The translations under genes were made by a program, and so were the position numbers. Source: Batkoa obscura (taxonomy: Eukaryota; Entomophthoromycota; Entomophthoromycetes; Entomophthorales; Batkoaceae). From it: a stretch of DNA of 64,000 nt. Of the stretch, positions 34,502 through 47,544 are shown in pieces. How positions within the stretch are numbered: the first letter of the stretch is position 1; each line of letters opens with the position of its first letter. The stretch covers positions 393,933 to 457,932 of the forward strand of contig JASVEC010000033.1 in NCBI GenBank assembly GCA_030770535.1, given 5' to 3'. The notes under the pieces are model-generated. The model did not search any database. It was not told the DNA's origin and saw only the letters and a program-made list of their open reading frames with translations.

Positions 34502-36052
34502 ATTAATTTTGGGTGAATAAAAGTAGTAAATTATTAAAAGTTGTTTATTTCCAAGAGATATTGTATATAAATTTAAACTAAGAAAAGATAAGAGGATTTT
34601 TCTTACTTGTTTTCTTTGATTTGATTATAGTTGTTGGTTTGTTAAATAATATTATAGTTCGAGCTTAATGAAATTTAAAGAATTCGCTTGAAATGAAGAT
34701 ATATTATGTACAAAATATTTCCATAGATGTAAAATATAATTCAAATCAATATATACAAGTCTTTCTTACAATACCCAAAATAAAGTATTTTCATATAAAT
34801 TATAATCAGTGAAGTTTTTATGTTTTATTACTTTTAATTTTGTATTAGCAAATTTTAGTTTATAATTATAATAATTGTTATAATAGATTTTGTATTTGAC
34901 TATTGGTATATGAAATATATTAGCTTTAAGTTATATTTTATAATTGAATATTTCAATATTTCATTTCAGACTTAATTCAAATGGATAAATTTAAATCAAT
35001 CTAGATTATTTCTAATTTCAAAGTATAGTAATATCATTTTAAAGTATTTATCAAAAATTTAAAAATTATATATAAATAAACATTGAAACTAATAATACAT
35101 CTAACGTACAGGGATGTATTCTTTTGTTTGAGAATTTTACTAGCAACTTTTCCACTTAAATAGCGTTTTAAAAATGGAAAAGTGAGGAAACCAAAAAAAA
35201 CACCTCCATACACTTATTAAAATTCCAAACTGTGTGTTTTACACAAAAAAAATTATTTCTCTAGCATGAAACTATTATGAGTAAAATAAAAGATAAATAG
35301 CTTTATTTATTAAATTTTAAAAAAACGCTTAATATAAAAATTTAATACATATTAATAAGGTTTATAGTAGCTTTAAAAAACAATCACATGTAGTCAGATT
35401 TTATGGAGAGTGCTATTTTTATAATGCTAATCTTTTAATTTTGGTCTATTTGAAAAAAATACTATCAAATTAAATATCATTGTAAAAACACACTATATTC
35501 TATAAATTTTATATATCTATAGCACTTATCATCAAAGACTATTTTGAAGCTTTGAAATAATGTTTATAAATATCTAATTGAAGAAGCATATTTGGCAATA
35601 AGTGTTTTGTTATATATAAATCAAATGTTAGTACCAAAAGCATTTATAGAAATGTTTCAAAAGTGAATAGATTGCCTTTTAGAATTTAAAATAATGATAA
35701 AATACAATACAATACAATACAGAAAATTAAACCATAGTTTTTATCATTTAAATAATATTCTTTTTCTTTATTAAATTAAAATAAATGATCGGTGGGGTTC
35801 TAATAACTTAAACAAAATCAAACTAAAATAATACCTTAATTATATATTACATGTGCAGTAAACAAAGTATATAAAAACTTAAATATTAAACCAAAACTAT
35901 TAAAAATATTTGGAACATTATTATTTGAAAAGTAGATGTGAAAATAAAATTTCCATCAAAATAAATTCAACATTAGACTTGATATATTTCCGTTTCTTCC
36001 TTTGAATAATTTAGTTAGTCAAAAACCTTTATTTTTATGAAACAGTAACTGT
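34502..36052. other. Intergenic with one MITE-like copy
   Basis: 1.55 kb between convergent RPS21 and RPL31. It holds the MITE-like copy at 35109-35208 and a short AATAC run near 35701-35722. No coding signal. Confidence 0.5.
35109..35208 (-). repeat. MITE-like repeat, copy D (reverse)
   Basis: Reverse orientation: starts CAGGGATGTATTCTTTTG, ends AAAAACACCTCCA. Flanking TA on both sides (GTA and TAC) supports a TA target site. Confidence 0.75.
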
Positions 36053-36503
36053 TTATTCGTCAACAGTTTCGGTGAGGAGACCTAAATATTAGATTAAAAT
36101 TACAATGATTAATTAAAGTATTACCTTTGAAAGATGGAACTTTAACGTAGGTAACATAGGTGAAAAGCTTGTTTTTGGAGTCTTCACTTTCGTTACGCTT
36201 ACGAGATAAACGAACGCGGATACGATGATCAACGTTCTTTACACCACGGTGCCATACGGCCTTGTTTAAAGCAGGGTCAAGACGGACATCTTGGGTACCC
36301 ATAGATTTAACAGCGAATTCCTTAATGGCTTTGATGGCTTTTGGAGTACGCTTCTTGAAAGAACTATTTTTTTTAAAAAAGTATAATGAATTGTAATAAT
36401 TTTCTTACGATCCGTGTACGTATTTGTGAAGATGAATGGTATATTCACGGGTTACAACATCGGAAAGAGTTGAACGTTTATTTCCCTTTTTTTCGTTGAC
36501 CAT
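36053..36503 (-). CDS. RPL31: 60S ribosomal protein L31 (eL31)
   Basis: Three exons (36409-36503, 36125-36363, 36053-36081) give 120 residues. It has [66 protein letters not shown] and the final LLTETVDE, all conserved. L31 lies at the 60S exit tunnel rim. As in RPS21, codon use is biased to C-ending codons (GAC, ACC, CAC). Confidence 0.97.
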
Positions 36504-37238
36504 TTTAACTATTTATGTAAAGTTTTAGTTTTTTGGCAAAAAAATCTGAAATATACTCAAAATAGTATCCCAAAATAAAATAGCAGCTTTATATCATAAT
36601 TTACATACCTAATTAGTGTTTATTTGGATTAGGTGTCCGTTAAACTGAAAGAGAGAGTCAATCAGAATATTAACTAGATACTTAAAAAATTTGCTTTGAT
36701 TTTGAAAATTTTACCCCTGCCAGAATCCCTCCAATCATATTTCAATAGTATCTAGATTTTATCAAATTATATTAAATTTTACTGATTTTGCAGTTCACCA
36801 ATTTTTCAAAATTTCGAAATTTAAGATTTTTAGTAACTTTAAAATAATTTTATAAAATAATTAAAATATTATTTACATGTCTTTATTTAATAACATATTA
36901 TATATTATATAAGATTATATATAACAAGTAGTGATTTTTAATTTTTAGATGCATTTTAGCGAATCTTTATTAATTTAGTGAGCTTCTTTTTTAATCGAAA
37001 TTTTGTTTACTTTTTATGCACCATAAAATTGAAAAAATTATTAGTGATCCAAATCATACAAAAAAGATCCCATATATTGTTGAATGAGATATTCTGCCAA
37101 TCTGATGTATAAAACATTCAACTAATAATTCTATCTATTATACTGAATATGAACCTAAATAAAACTAAATATAGTTAAATCATCTATTATCTTGTTATTT
37201 ATATTTGATTCAATCATTTTTCAAATTAAAATATAAAG

Positions 37239-37332
37239 ATTTTTTGGTTTCATCACTTTTTCCATTTTTTTAAACGCTATTTGAGTGGAAAGATTGTTGG
37301 TAAGATTCTTAAACAAAAAAACCTATTCTCAT
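37239..37332 (+). repeat. MITE-like repeat, copy E (left end worn)
   Basis: It has the core TTTCATCACTTTTTCCATTT, AAACGCTATTTGAGTGG and a right end resembling CATCCCCAT, but the terminal GGGG of the left end is gone. Confidence 0.6.
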
Positions 37333-37693
37333 ATTGTTTTTATAATGCTTGTTTTTATAGGGCTTGTTTTTAAGCTTCATTTGAATATCTGTATTAAAGC
37401 TGGGAATTGACTATCATGCCTACGAAATTATAATAGATTACAAATAGTTCAATGTTTATAACCTTTATCATTTTGATTGTATTTAGCTACACCAATAAAT
37501 GTGTATTTGAAATATAAATATAAATTATTTAGTTAAACTAAATTCGTTACACTCTGTTTTATTTATATATATTATAAAACTTTAGAAAAGACTAATTTTT
37601 ATAAACTTTATATATTTACAATTTGTAGTTAAAGCTCACTCATAGCCAAACTATTTAGCTGTAGTTATGTTATAAATAATAAATTGATTAAAT

Positions 37694-37792
37694 AGGGGTG
37701 TTTTTTTTGGTTTCATTACTTTTTCCATTTTTCAAGCGCTATTTGAGTGGAAAGATTGTAGCAAAATTCTTGAACATAAAAATATATCCCCA
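37694..37792 (+). repeat. MITE-like repeat, copy F
   Basis: From AGGGGTGTTTTTTTTGG to AAATATATCCCCA with the full core AAGCGCTATTTGAGTGG. One of the clearer copies. Confidence 0.75.
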
Positions 37793-38719
37793 AATGTTTG
37801 ATTATTTATTTAATAAAACAGTAATGTAATTACATCAGACTTCAAAGGCATAAATTATTTTATTCCATGGAGAAGAAAATTAGTGTATATAACTTTTATT
37901 TTAACAAAACAAAATATATCATAATAATGGAAAAGCCAAGTTTGTATAGTCATATTTTAATGTTTTATTTTAAATTTTGTATTTTAGCATTAGTTTTAAT
38001 ATTTTAAAAAGGGGATTATCAACCTTATTTAAAATTACTAACGATTTTTTAGTTGATTGGAAATATTAACAAAACTTATAAATTACTAATCTTCATTTAT
38101 GAACCGTGATAATATTGAAAATTATAAACTTTGATAAATATATATTTATTTTTTATTTTATTTTATTCTAGTTTTATGTTAATAGATTAAACAGAGCTAT
38201 TTAAATTCAAGGTATTTATAAAGTGATTTAATTGAAGATACTATTGGTCTATAGTTTATGAGTATAAAATTGAAATGCTTTATTATATACTATGTATCAC
38301 TAGTTTATGGTATCAAAGCTAGTATTCTAGAGCTACTTATAAAATTTCTATAATTTGCCAAATAAGGCAATTTATAAAATTATATATAAAATAGTTGTTG
38401 TAGCATTTTGTTTTGTATTATCAATTTTAAAAGTGTTTGTTTTATTATGATCAGTTCAGAAAAATGGTTCAGAAAAAGAATAAATCATGTTTGTAAATCA
38501 AATTAATAGTATAAATTCCTACAGTTATAGCTTTATAGTTATTAAACTGCTTGGATAATTTAAAATTAGTTTTTATTGACTTTTTTATTGCAACTTAAAA
38601 AGAAGTGCTATTTAAATTTTAAATAGTACTTTATAAACGTTTAATTGTTTTATAACATGGTTTCAATTAAATATAAAAATAACAAAAACCGATATCTAAA
38701 TTGTAAAACATCTGTCAAT

Positions 38720-39883
38720 TTATACTTTTAGTAAGTCTTCATATAAAAGTAATTCCAAATCTTCAGTTTCAGCACTAGAATATTCTAAAATTAATGTAGG
38801 TGATCCATTATCCCAATCTTTTAGTTCTTCAACTTTATCAAAAGTTGTTAAAAAGGTTTGAATCTTTTTTCCAGTCTTTGCACTAAACAAACTTAAGCAC
38901 TAGAAATAGTTAAATAATTTTAAAAAATATAAATCGTCTTGCTTACCCATTTTTTTTCATCAACTGAATTTGCGTATTTATTGAATTTTGGCAGCTTATA
39001 CTTATCACTAAGTATATCAAGCGCTTTTCCAATTCCTACATTCTAACAATTTATAATATTAATTCATCTTTAATTCATTCTTATTTAATTAAAAATACCT
39101 TATCAAAAAATAGACTTTCTGGTGCTTTATCTGATTTTAATGGAAATAAAAGCTTAAAATAGATTCTTTCAGACATTGGAACTTTATTGTCACCCTACAT
39201 TAAACAATGAAATATATGCTTTATTACGATATTGTAACACTACTTTAGCTTTGTTTTTAAATATCATTATAGAAACTTTGGGTGATACTTTAGCTCCTAT
39301 TTTAACTGACTTGCTTTTATTCTGGGTTGTGCCACTTTCTTTTACTTTACTTAAAAGTGTCTCCTTTTGTTCTTGTTTTTTTTTCTTTGCTATCTGTGCT
39401 TCATCTAAAATACCTTTTCTTTGCTTTACTGATTCGCAGTCATGAGAGGCGGAATGCCTATGACTATAGATATTAGCCGTTTTTTAATACAGTAGATCAA
39501 TTCTATTACTCTAAACAATAAAACTCAAGACAGCTTTTACAATATACAGCATTAAATTCTTTTCTTTTACATCTTTTAAGAGTACAATCTATTTTTGCTG
39601 AGGCTTTTAAAGGGATAGGCTCATCAATAGTTTTGGTAATATTTGTACAAGGGTGCTCTGTGCTTTGGAAATGTGAAGGGCTTAAAAAGAGTTAAAACTA
39701 ACTTTATTTTTAATTATACCATACCAAAATGTTTTTAAACAATTATTACATTTAAAAGGCAAAAAGTCTAATATAAATTACTGAATCTAAAAATCATTAT
39801 ATATCTATACCAAGTTGATTGCAACTGCTTATTGTACATTGTTCACCTATATCTGGAAACTCCATAACTTGATAAAGGTTCAT
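38720..39883 (-). CDS. CUZ1: AN1 zinc-finger protein CUZ1/ZFAND1
   Basis: Seven exons (39811-39883, 39725-39767, 39510-39680, 39244-39463, 39099-39194, 38947-39042, 38720-38899) give 292 residues. The first AN1 finger is DIGE-CTISSCNQLDFLPF and KCNNCLKTFC with its following His/Cys. A second finger has KRCKRKEFNAVYC, KSCLEFYC and DHRHSASHDC. The C-terminal half holds KNKAKGDNKVPMSERIYFK and a ubiquitin-like end, as in Cuz1. The protein links the proteasome and Cdc48/p97 to stress-granule clearance and arsenite tolerance. The plus-strand ORF at 39176-39445 is a shadow of this gene. Confidence 0.88.
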
Positions 39884-39997
39884 GATTTTTTTACCCTTTT
39901 ACATCACCAAAATAAAGAACCAATCAAATTGAATTAAAGTTATAACAAGTGAAATAACAAATATGATAAATACAGACATTTAATTAGAATAAATTTA

Positions 39998-41898
39998 TTA
40001 AGGTTGATTTGAAGATGCTTTAACACTCAATTCATAAAATTGATTTGGATGTACAATTATATCTGGTAATGAGATTTGGGTCCCATTGATATTATTAGCA
40101 GAATGCTTGAGTTCAAAAAATTTAGTACAGGCTATTGAGTAATTCTTCTCCTTAACAAGATCAGTTATTGTACGTATATCTTCTGATGTTACAGTTGGGG
40201 CCAATTCATAAATTTCATTTCTTAACTTATCAATAGAAAAGTGCTTGAATGGACAGCCATGATGTTGATCTGGTCCATTCGGGTTTGAATTCATGATTTT
40301 ATCACACCTATACATATGTTAATATTTACAATAGAACAATAAATTGATAAAATGATTACCCATAAGGAGCATAGTCTTTACGATTTCCTTCTTGTCCATA
40401 ATTATGACGAATATTATAAGCATATCCTTTCTTAAATTCATCATCTGTCATTCTGGAGAATGATCTACGCCAAAACTCTAAAGCTTCTTCTAATGGTAGT
40501 CCTATTCCCTTTATTTTTTATTGTTATAGTTATGTTAAAATAATCATATATATTACTTTCAAGAATAAACCAAATTGCATACGTGCTCCATGTTTTAAAT
40601 GCTTATTTTTAGTCAATCCTTTATAACTGCTATACATACACAATGGAAAATGTTTTGATGCCTAAATTTGATTAATTAAAGCGTTTGATAATTATTATAT
40701 TATACAAAATTACGTTCGGTATTTCATTATATGATATTTTTACATCTTTACGTTGTGATTTAAGTGGATCATATGTTGAAAATGACTTGGTAGAAAGAGC
40801 ATTTAAAATTGGCAATAATCTTTCATCTTCGTCTATATTTGGTAAAGCTTTACTGAGATTCTATAAATATATTATAAATTATAAATTATAAATTTATTTA
40901 TTAGATATAAAATAACTTACTAATAACCCGGTACGTAAAATATTTTTAAATTCACCAATAATCCAAGATGATGAATATTCATTTGGAACATAAGCAAATC
41001 CATTTTTTATAAATACTTGTCTACCACTTACTAATTCAGGAACTTTCTCAAATGGTATCTTAATAATATATTGTTAATTATCTATAATATATTCATACTA
41101 TTATTATACTTTAAAAAAATCTTCTCTATCAAAGTCGTTTCCAAAGCCACCAAATTTAGCTGCTTTAAGTTGAAGTTTTAATTGCTGTTTTTCTGATTCA
41201 GACACCTTTTAATATTTTAAGTATTAATTGATTAATTTGAATATTCAATTACTTTTTCATAGCCGTATCCCAACTTTGCTACAAATTGGGCTTTAGTTGA
41301 AGCTAAAGATTGGGCATAACGAAGACTAAAAAAGTATTAAGATAAAAATTGTATAAAGCCTAAAAAAAAGTACTTGAATAAAACACTTTCATATTTGACA
41401 AACCAGGCACGAAGATCTTCGCTGTATTTCTAGTTATTTATATAATATTTAAAAAATTTCATGGAATACCTTCTACAAAATACAAGTCTTAAAATAAAAT
41501 GCGAAATATGATCTTTTCTCAAAATTTTATAATTATCTGCTGTCGAAGATATATGCGCCAAAGGTAAATGTTCTCTTGATACCCTTAAAAATATTTCTTC
41601 CAATTCTTTACCAACTTTTTTGCGGATATTAGCAGCTTCCAATGCCTTCAAAACTGTTAATGTAAAATTTGTTCATATTTTGAGATATTTTTAAAAGAAT
41701 ATTACCACTTAATCTATCTATTGCAAATGTTTCAAATTCTTCAATTGTAATCTCTTCTTCAGGTGCTTGATTATACCAATTTAACTCGCTTACGTATGAA
41801 TCGTTTAATCTAGAAGTGGAGTTAAGATCCCTGCTTGGCAATCCTCTTCTCTCATATCCACTTCCAAGGGTACGATGATTTCTATTTTGTTGAAACAT
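39998..41898 (-). CDS. PRI2: DNA primase large subunit
   Basis: Ten exons (41706-41898, 41470-41653, 41374-41421, 41253-41325, 41110-41205, 40921-41058, 40714-40860, 40557-40661, 40360-40508, 39998-40307) give 480 residues. Family motifs: [32 protein letters not shown], then the iron-sulphur domain with [46 protein letters not shown] and IACTKFF. These supply the four cluster Cys residues. With Pri1 and Pol alpha it makes RNA-DNA primers. Three of its introns end in AAG or AAAG. A disordered basic N-terminus of about 40 residues precedes the domain. Confidence 0.95.
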
Positions 41899-42796
41899 TT
41901 TATAAATATTTTAAAAATGATTAAATTCTAGAAATCCCTTTTTGCTATCAAACACGAAAATTACAAATGATCCAATCATAGTTATCACAATTTGAAATTA
42001 TATCGTGTCGCGCTCAATTCAAGCTTATTGGTTACTAAACTGACAATTGGTTTATAGGCTTAAGTTTAATTAAAAGATAATTGACTAAATGTTGTTTAGG
42101 TAAAAGTTTATTTTATTTAAATAAAGTACAGTAACTAAATGACATAGCATACGATATATACTAAAACAATGATCAATGAAATTAAACTAGATGTCTTTTC
42201 TAAGTTATTATTTTTGATAAATATATCACTTCAATACATTTAGCATATTGATTTACCGTCAAAAAATTAATTAATTGCAGGATCAAAATCTTGCTTTTTG
42301 TAAAATAATCATTTTTGATTTTTTTTAATATCAAAAAGCTCTAAAATTATAAATTACAACTAAATCTTTAATTATAGTTTATAAGTAGTACACAAAAGAA
42401 ATTATAGCAATATTATAAGCTTTATTTAAAATAAAATTAATTAAAATAATAGAATTTACATATGTCATGATTATCAAAATAATTTTTGACCAAAGTTGAA
42501 TGATAAAATTCTGATAACTATTTTAGTTTAATTCAACACTCCTAATAAATAAGCATCCATAAAAAAATGTTTAAAATATGGGGTACTTTTATAAAACTTG
42601 AATATTTTTAGAACCCTTTCAGTTATGGGTAAATATGCCTAATTAAAAAATGTTATTATTTGGAATGGATTATATATCCAATTATAGTATTTATATATTT
42701 CATTTCTATTTTTAATTGGTTTAATCAAGGCTTCATGAACTAAGGAAATTAATAAAAGTTATTCTCTGAATTTAAAATTCTTTATGTAATAACGTA
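41899..42796. promoter_or_regulatory. Divergent region between PRI2 and the DHHC gene
   Basis: About 900 AT-rich bases between outward-facing genes. No recognised motif or repeat. Confidence 0.4.
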
Positions 42797-44237
42797 ATGA
42801 AGTTTGTAAAGCCAAATCTTTCAATCAAAATTACTAAGCCTCGGATAGAAGAAGGGGATAGTAAAGTTAGTACAACAGAAGAAGAAGGAGAGCATTTACC
42901 GCCTAAAAAGAATATAAGGCCATTTTACATTGAATCATTCCCTTCGTTTAAATCATTAAATATGGATACATCTTTTATACATGATGTGAATGGTAAAGAG
43001 CAGAATGCTATGCCCAATGAAACCAGAGTTGAGTTTGAATACCCACAGCCAATTTTATCTAGTTCAAGGCCACCCCAAGAAAACGCAAATTCTTCTCATA
43101 CACATATTAACCATGAAAATATGGAATCACATGAAGATCAAAATAGCAAAGCCAATGTTCCACCAATTTATAAATATTATCCATCAAACAATCGTTTTCT
43201 ATTAAAAGGTAGGCTTATTACTGGCAATGAGCCATTAATGTTTGGAATCAGCCATGTCCTAATTATCATCCCATTCATTCTTTTTTCCATCTTTGTGTAT
43301 GTTTTATATCAATTATTATATACATTAATTAATGCTTTTTTCTATAGCTGTCCTTACCTTTGGGATAATTTGAGTATTGCAGTACCATTGGTATTTGTAG
43401 GATTATTTTTGCAGTCTATTGCGCTATTATGGAAAACATCATTTAGTGATCCAGGGGTAATTTAAATGTTCATTTTATGTACATTAATTAACATGCATTA
43501 GATTGTTCCAAAAAAACCTGAAGGCGATTATATTATAGATCTTAGGCAGGTCCCATCTATAGATCTTCAAAGAGGAATTTTACCATCCGCCCCATCAAAG
43601 TTCACTATAGTAAATGGTGTAGAAATTAGATTGAAATACTGTGATACATGCGGTATATATCGTCCACCACGCGCATCACATTGTGCACAATGTGATTCAT
43701 GTATAGGTATTTAAATTTTAAGACCGTTATTGTGATTTATAATTTAAATAATTAGAGCGTATGGACCATCATTGTGTCTGGGTTAATAACTGTATTGGTA
43801 AAAGGAACTATCGCTTCTTTTTCCTTTTTTTAAGTTCTATACTATCATTGTGTTTGTATATTCTAATATTTAGTGCATTACATTTATACTGGATATATAC
43901 TGATATGCTTGAGCATGGTATTGATGATTTCTTGCAAGTATTAAGCAAAGCACCAATGTCACTAGTTTTAGCTATTTATACATTTGTATTCACATTATCC
44001 TTAGGCTCCTTATTTTTATTTCACATTTATTTAATAATGACAAATAAGACAACTCATGAAAAATTTAGATCACATGCTATAACTTATGAAGGTAACCCCT
44101 TTAACTTAGGCAACCCCATCTATAATTGTCACGATGTCTTGTGTACCCCTATTCCTCCTGTATCCGTCAACTGGCGTTCTCGTGATGCTGAGTTTCACTC
44201 TCGTTTTAATTTACCAACCGATTTTGATTGGATTTAA
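42797..44237 (+). CDS. DHHC palmitoyltransferase, Erf2-like
   Basis: Three exons (42797-43456, 43502-43706, 43756-44237) give 448 residues. After a 140-residue polar N-terminus come [20 protein letters not shown] and a second membrane segment, then the Cys-rich domain [20 protein letters not shown], the DHHC motif at 292-295 ([13 protein letters not shown]), and two further membrane segments. TTHEKFR matches the TTxE motif after the last helix. It would attach palmitate to cysteines of proteins such as Ras at ER or Golgi membranes. The RPPRASHC form of the domain is typical of Erf2/ZDHHC9-14. The substrate is inferred. Confidence 0.9.
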
Positions 44238-45671
44238 GTTAACTTAATTCTTTTAATTAAATATTTACTTGTTTAGCCTTTGAAATTTAAATAATAAATT
44301 TTATATTATTGAAGTTGATTGTTTACAAATAAATCAATATTGTATAGCAGATAATGGATAGGATTTGCAAAAGGACCTATATTATTATATTTTAATAATA
44401 AGTTTATGATTTCATATAAAAGCTATTAATAGAAATTTACATAATATTATAAAGAACAATATTTTTCATGATAGCAGTTTTATTTATTTCCGTTTAAATG
44501 AATATTGTTTATTTAACACTACTTTATATGTACAACAGTGATAGTATTAATTTATTTTATTATGACTTGTTGCCATTAATCGATACTCATTCATCTAAAC
44601 TTTTAATGTGTTCTAATTTATATATATATCTGATAAATGTTTTGTTGATATTATATTTAATTAAACTTTACATACTAAATATTAAATATTAAATTATTTT
44701 AAACCATGAAGTTTTTTTATTCTATATTATTTCATTTTGTGATTAATTTACTAAGTACCCTTCTCCTTTAAGCTTATACTTTATATTGTTTTGAATAAAT
44801 ATTAAATATTAGAGTAAATTCTTCAAATCTAATTTAATATTGATGTGTATAATAATGAAAGACAACAATTTTAGATAATTTATATAATATTTAAAAGTAC
44901 ATAAGTAATTATAATTCATTACTGGTAATAAATAAATCTTATTTTAGATGTGTTAATTAAGGTTTATGACATTGTTTTACTTTTAAGTATTAGACAAAAG
45001 TTAAATTTAAGTTTTAAAAATATTTTCAATTAATAGCAGCTAATTTTATGCTTATAAAATAGTTTAACTTGATTAAATAAACAATTGTAGTTAATTGTTA
45101 TTTCATTAAAAGTAAGACATTTTATTTTTGCCAATAATTTATTTCAATATATTATATTATACAATTAATTATGACTATAAACGAATAAATTGTATATTTA
45201 AAAAATAATCTTAAACAAATAAATAATTTAAATTCTAATATTAACAAATTTAAGTTCTCCTTAGATTAATTTTACATCAAATAGTTTTGACTTAAACTTT
45301 TTCTATCAATATATATTGAATAATGATGTAATAATCGAAATTTATAGTTTTATATAGTAGTCACACCATCCCAATTTGCATCAACACCAATCAAAATGAT
45401 GCTTAGGCTTTCCTGATATTCTACTCCTTAATCAGGCTGAGTTTACCAATTAGAAGATATTATTTTTAAGTTGTTTAGGAGGTTCACATACAAAGTTACC
45501 CCTTAATTTATATATACCTTACATGGGGATTCACTAAAAATATAACAAATAATATTTAAATATCAAGTTGTGCTTTAAATCCTTTTTTATTTTTTCAAAT
45601 TAAAATTGAATATTCTTAAATTCATTATTTAATCAATTAAATATTGAATCTTTTTCATTTTATTAATTAAA
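44238..45671. other. Intergenic, AT-rich
   Basis: 1.43 kb. The only ORF (44498-44692) is Leu/Tyr/Ile low-complexity and not credible. A less AT-rich patch at 45360-45530 contains a short inverted pair CCTGAT...ATCAGG but no tRNA fold. Confidence 0.5.
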
Positions 45672-46883
45672 ATGCTCAACTTGCCTTCATTCCGTTCAAA
45701 TTCTGTTCAACCTCAAAATACATCGGCTACCACTGCCAACCAAGCCAACAATCATCCCAATATACCCACTGTATCATCTGTTGCTTCTATTTTTAAATTC
45801 CAAAAGTTGAAATTATCAAAATCAGATTCAATACCTAAACTCAATGAATCACATCCATTATCTCTTTATTTTTTTGCTGAAGAACATCTAAGTGATGCAA
45901 TCAAACATTTGGAAAAAGTAAAAAGTGTATGTAGTAGGAGGTTTCATCGTTATACTGAAAGAGTTCATTTATCTCAAAAGCTTTTACTTGATACAATTTA
46001 TTTAATTTATTCTGACATGGATGAAGAATTAAAGATTTCAAAAGCACACAGAACAAATCTACCACTCGAAGATCAAATTGAATTAAATCAAGGTTTCTCT
46101 GAAAACATTTTATTTGCAGCTCAAGCCATTGTTCATGGATTTCATATACGTGGTATTGAACATTGCTCAGAAGAATTAAAAGTACCAGCATTACAACTCT
46201 GTGCAGCATTGGAAGCACTTCGTCATGTATTTAGGCTTCGTGCTTTGGAAAAACCAGAGCCACCTTATAATTGTCTTTATCCTGTATTAAGTGATTTTGA
46301 TCAAGCATGGGCAACATTTGAAAGGGATATTTGTCAATCTTACTTTTCAGCTATGCAAGTACAAAACGAATTGGACCGTCCAGAAAATTTTGAATTATTT
46401 TCATTGATATTGAAAGAGAACATTAAATTAAGTATAAAAGAAGAAATTTTGGACAAAGAATTAATTGAAGAATTTGATCCATCTGTAATATTTGCTATTC
46501 CGAGGCTTTCACTTTTAAGTTGCTTTTTACAAAGAGATAAACCACTTTTAGGTATAAGGGAAGGTGAATCTGTATATCCTTGGTTTGAGTCTTATAATTC
46601 TACAATTAAAGAATTAGATAAATCATTATTTAATATTTGTCCATACAATATTAAAGTATTAAAAAATTGGTTAGCTACTTCTACACCTCCACCCTTATTA
46701 AAAAAAGAATTAATTGAAGAGCTTCAACCTATATTTAATCAAATTTGCCAGGTAGCAGATTCTTTACAATCAGGACCACATTCTAAACAATTTTTAAGTG
46801 CTTTGAACATAGCATTTAATGATGAAAGCGATTTAATGACCACTTCAAGTCAAACTTCATCATCTTCTTCATTAACACTTTAA
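45672..46883 (+). CDS. LST2/ZFYVE28-like protein without FYVE domain
   Basis: Single exon, 403 residues. After a polar 60-residue N-terminus, LSLYFFAEEHLSDAIKHLEK, ENILFAAQAIVHGFHIRGIE and EEFDPSVIFAIPRLSLLSCF align with the N-terminal domain of animal lateral signalling target 2 (AQFYYADEELN, MIDDYEPALMFTIPRLAIV). Animal LST2 adds a C-terminal FYVE finger that binds PI3P on endosomes and controls receptor traffic. This protein stops soon after the shared domain with a Ser-rich tail, as fungal relatives do. A scaffold role in endosomal sorting is inferred. Confidence 0.75.
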   Translation: MLNLPSFRSNSVQPQNTSATTANQANNHPNIPTVSSVASIFKFQKLKLSKSDSIPKLNESHPLSLYFFAEEHLSDAIKHLEKVKSVCSRRFHRYTERVHLSQKLLLDTIYLIYSDMDEELKISKAHRTNLPLEDQIELNQGFSENILFAAQAIVHGFHIRGIEHCSEELKVPALQLCAALEALRHVFRLRALEKPEPPYNCLYPVLSDFDQAWATFERDICQSYFSAMQVQNELDRPENFELFSLILKENIKLSIKEEILDKELIEEFDPSVIFAIPRLSLLSCFLQRDKPLLGIREGESVYPWFESYNSTIKELDKSLFNICPYNIKVLKNWLATSTPPPLLKKELIEELQPIFNQICQVADSLQSGPHSKQFLSALNIAFNDESDLMTTSSQTSSSSSLTL

Positions 46884-47544
46884 AATAATCACACTTACTA
46901 ACTTATCTTTGAAAATTAAGATTTTTATTATTCATCAAAAATAATATTAATTCTTTTGTTTTATTTTTAAATAAAAATCATTAAAATTGATATTTCTATT
47001 TCTATTCAAATTATTACAACTTGTTTTTATTTTAATATAACTTAATACATTAAATGTATACTATTTCTAAAATTTAGTATATTATTTATCTTCTATTTAA
47101 AGCAACAGTTGTTTTTGATGGCTTATTATCGTAATAAGTAGTATTAGTATTAATTTTATAATAAATGCTTTAATTTTGAAGAAATCAGCCTTAAGACTAA
47201 CAATTTATTTTAAATATTTAATATGATCAGCCACACAAATTTGATTGAATTTTTATTTTAAAGGCCAATTTTTATAAAGCATTTATTAACATAACAAATT
47301 TTGATATTTGAACACACTATTATTTTACAAATTCTAAATAAATTATTTAAAAATAATGTATGCTTAATTATCTAATAATTTAATCAGGTTAGAGTGTTTA
47401 ACGCTTTCTATTTGGCTGAGTCAAATGTTTAATGTGACTTCTGCTTAGTATTTGATTCAGGTTGAAGCAATCAGTTAAGGTTAATCTGAAACATGAAAAG
47501 AGGTATATAAATATCATGAAGTGACATTATTTTTTTATTAGAAA
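46884..47544. other. Intergenic, AT-rich
   Basis: 660 bases between co-directional genes. Nothing recognised. Confidence 0.5.

Larger units (their letters stand above)
36504..38719. other. Long intergenic region with two MITE-like copies
   Basis: 2.2 kb without a gene between L31 and the CUZ1-like gene. It contains repeat copies at 37239-37332 and 37694-37792; the rest is AT-rich with no coding or RNA signal. Confidence 0.5.

Noticed and set aside
39176-39445. 89-residue plus-strand ORF
   Set aside because: It lies antisense to well-supported CUZ1 exons and is only their mirror.
44498-44692. 64-residue plus-strand ORF after the DHHC gene
   Set aside because: Leu/Ile/Tyr low-complexity composition expected from AT-rich DNA; no motif or splice context.
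45410-45445. CCTGAT...ATCAGG inverted pair
   Set aside because: A 6-base stem in AT-rich DNA with no U-tract or RNA gene context is not significant.
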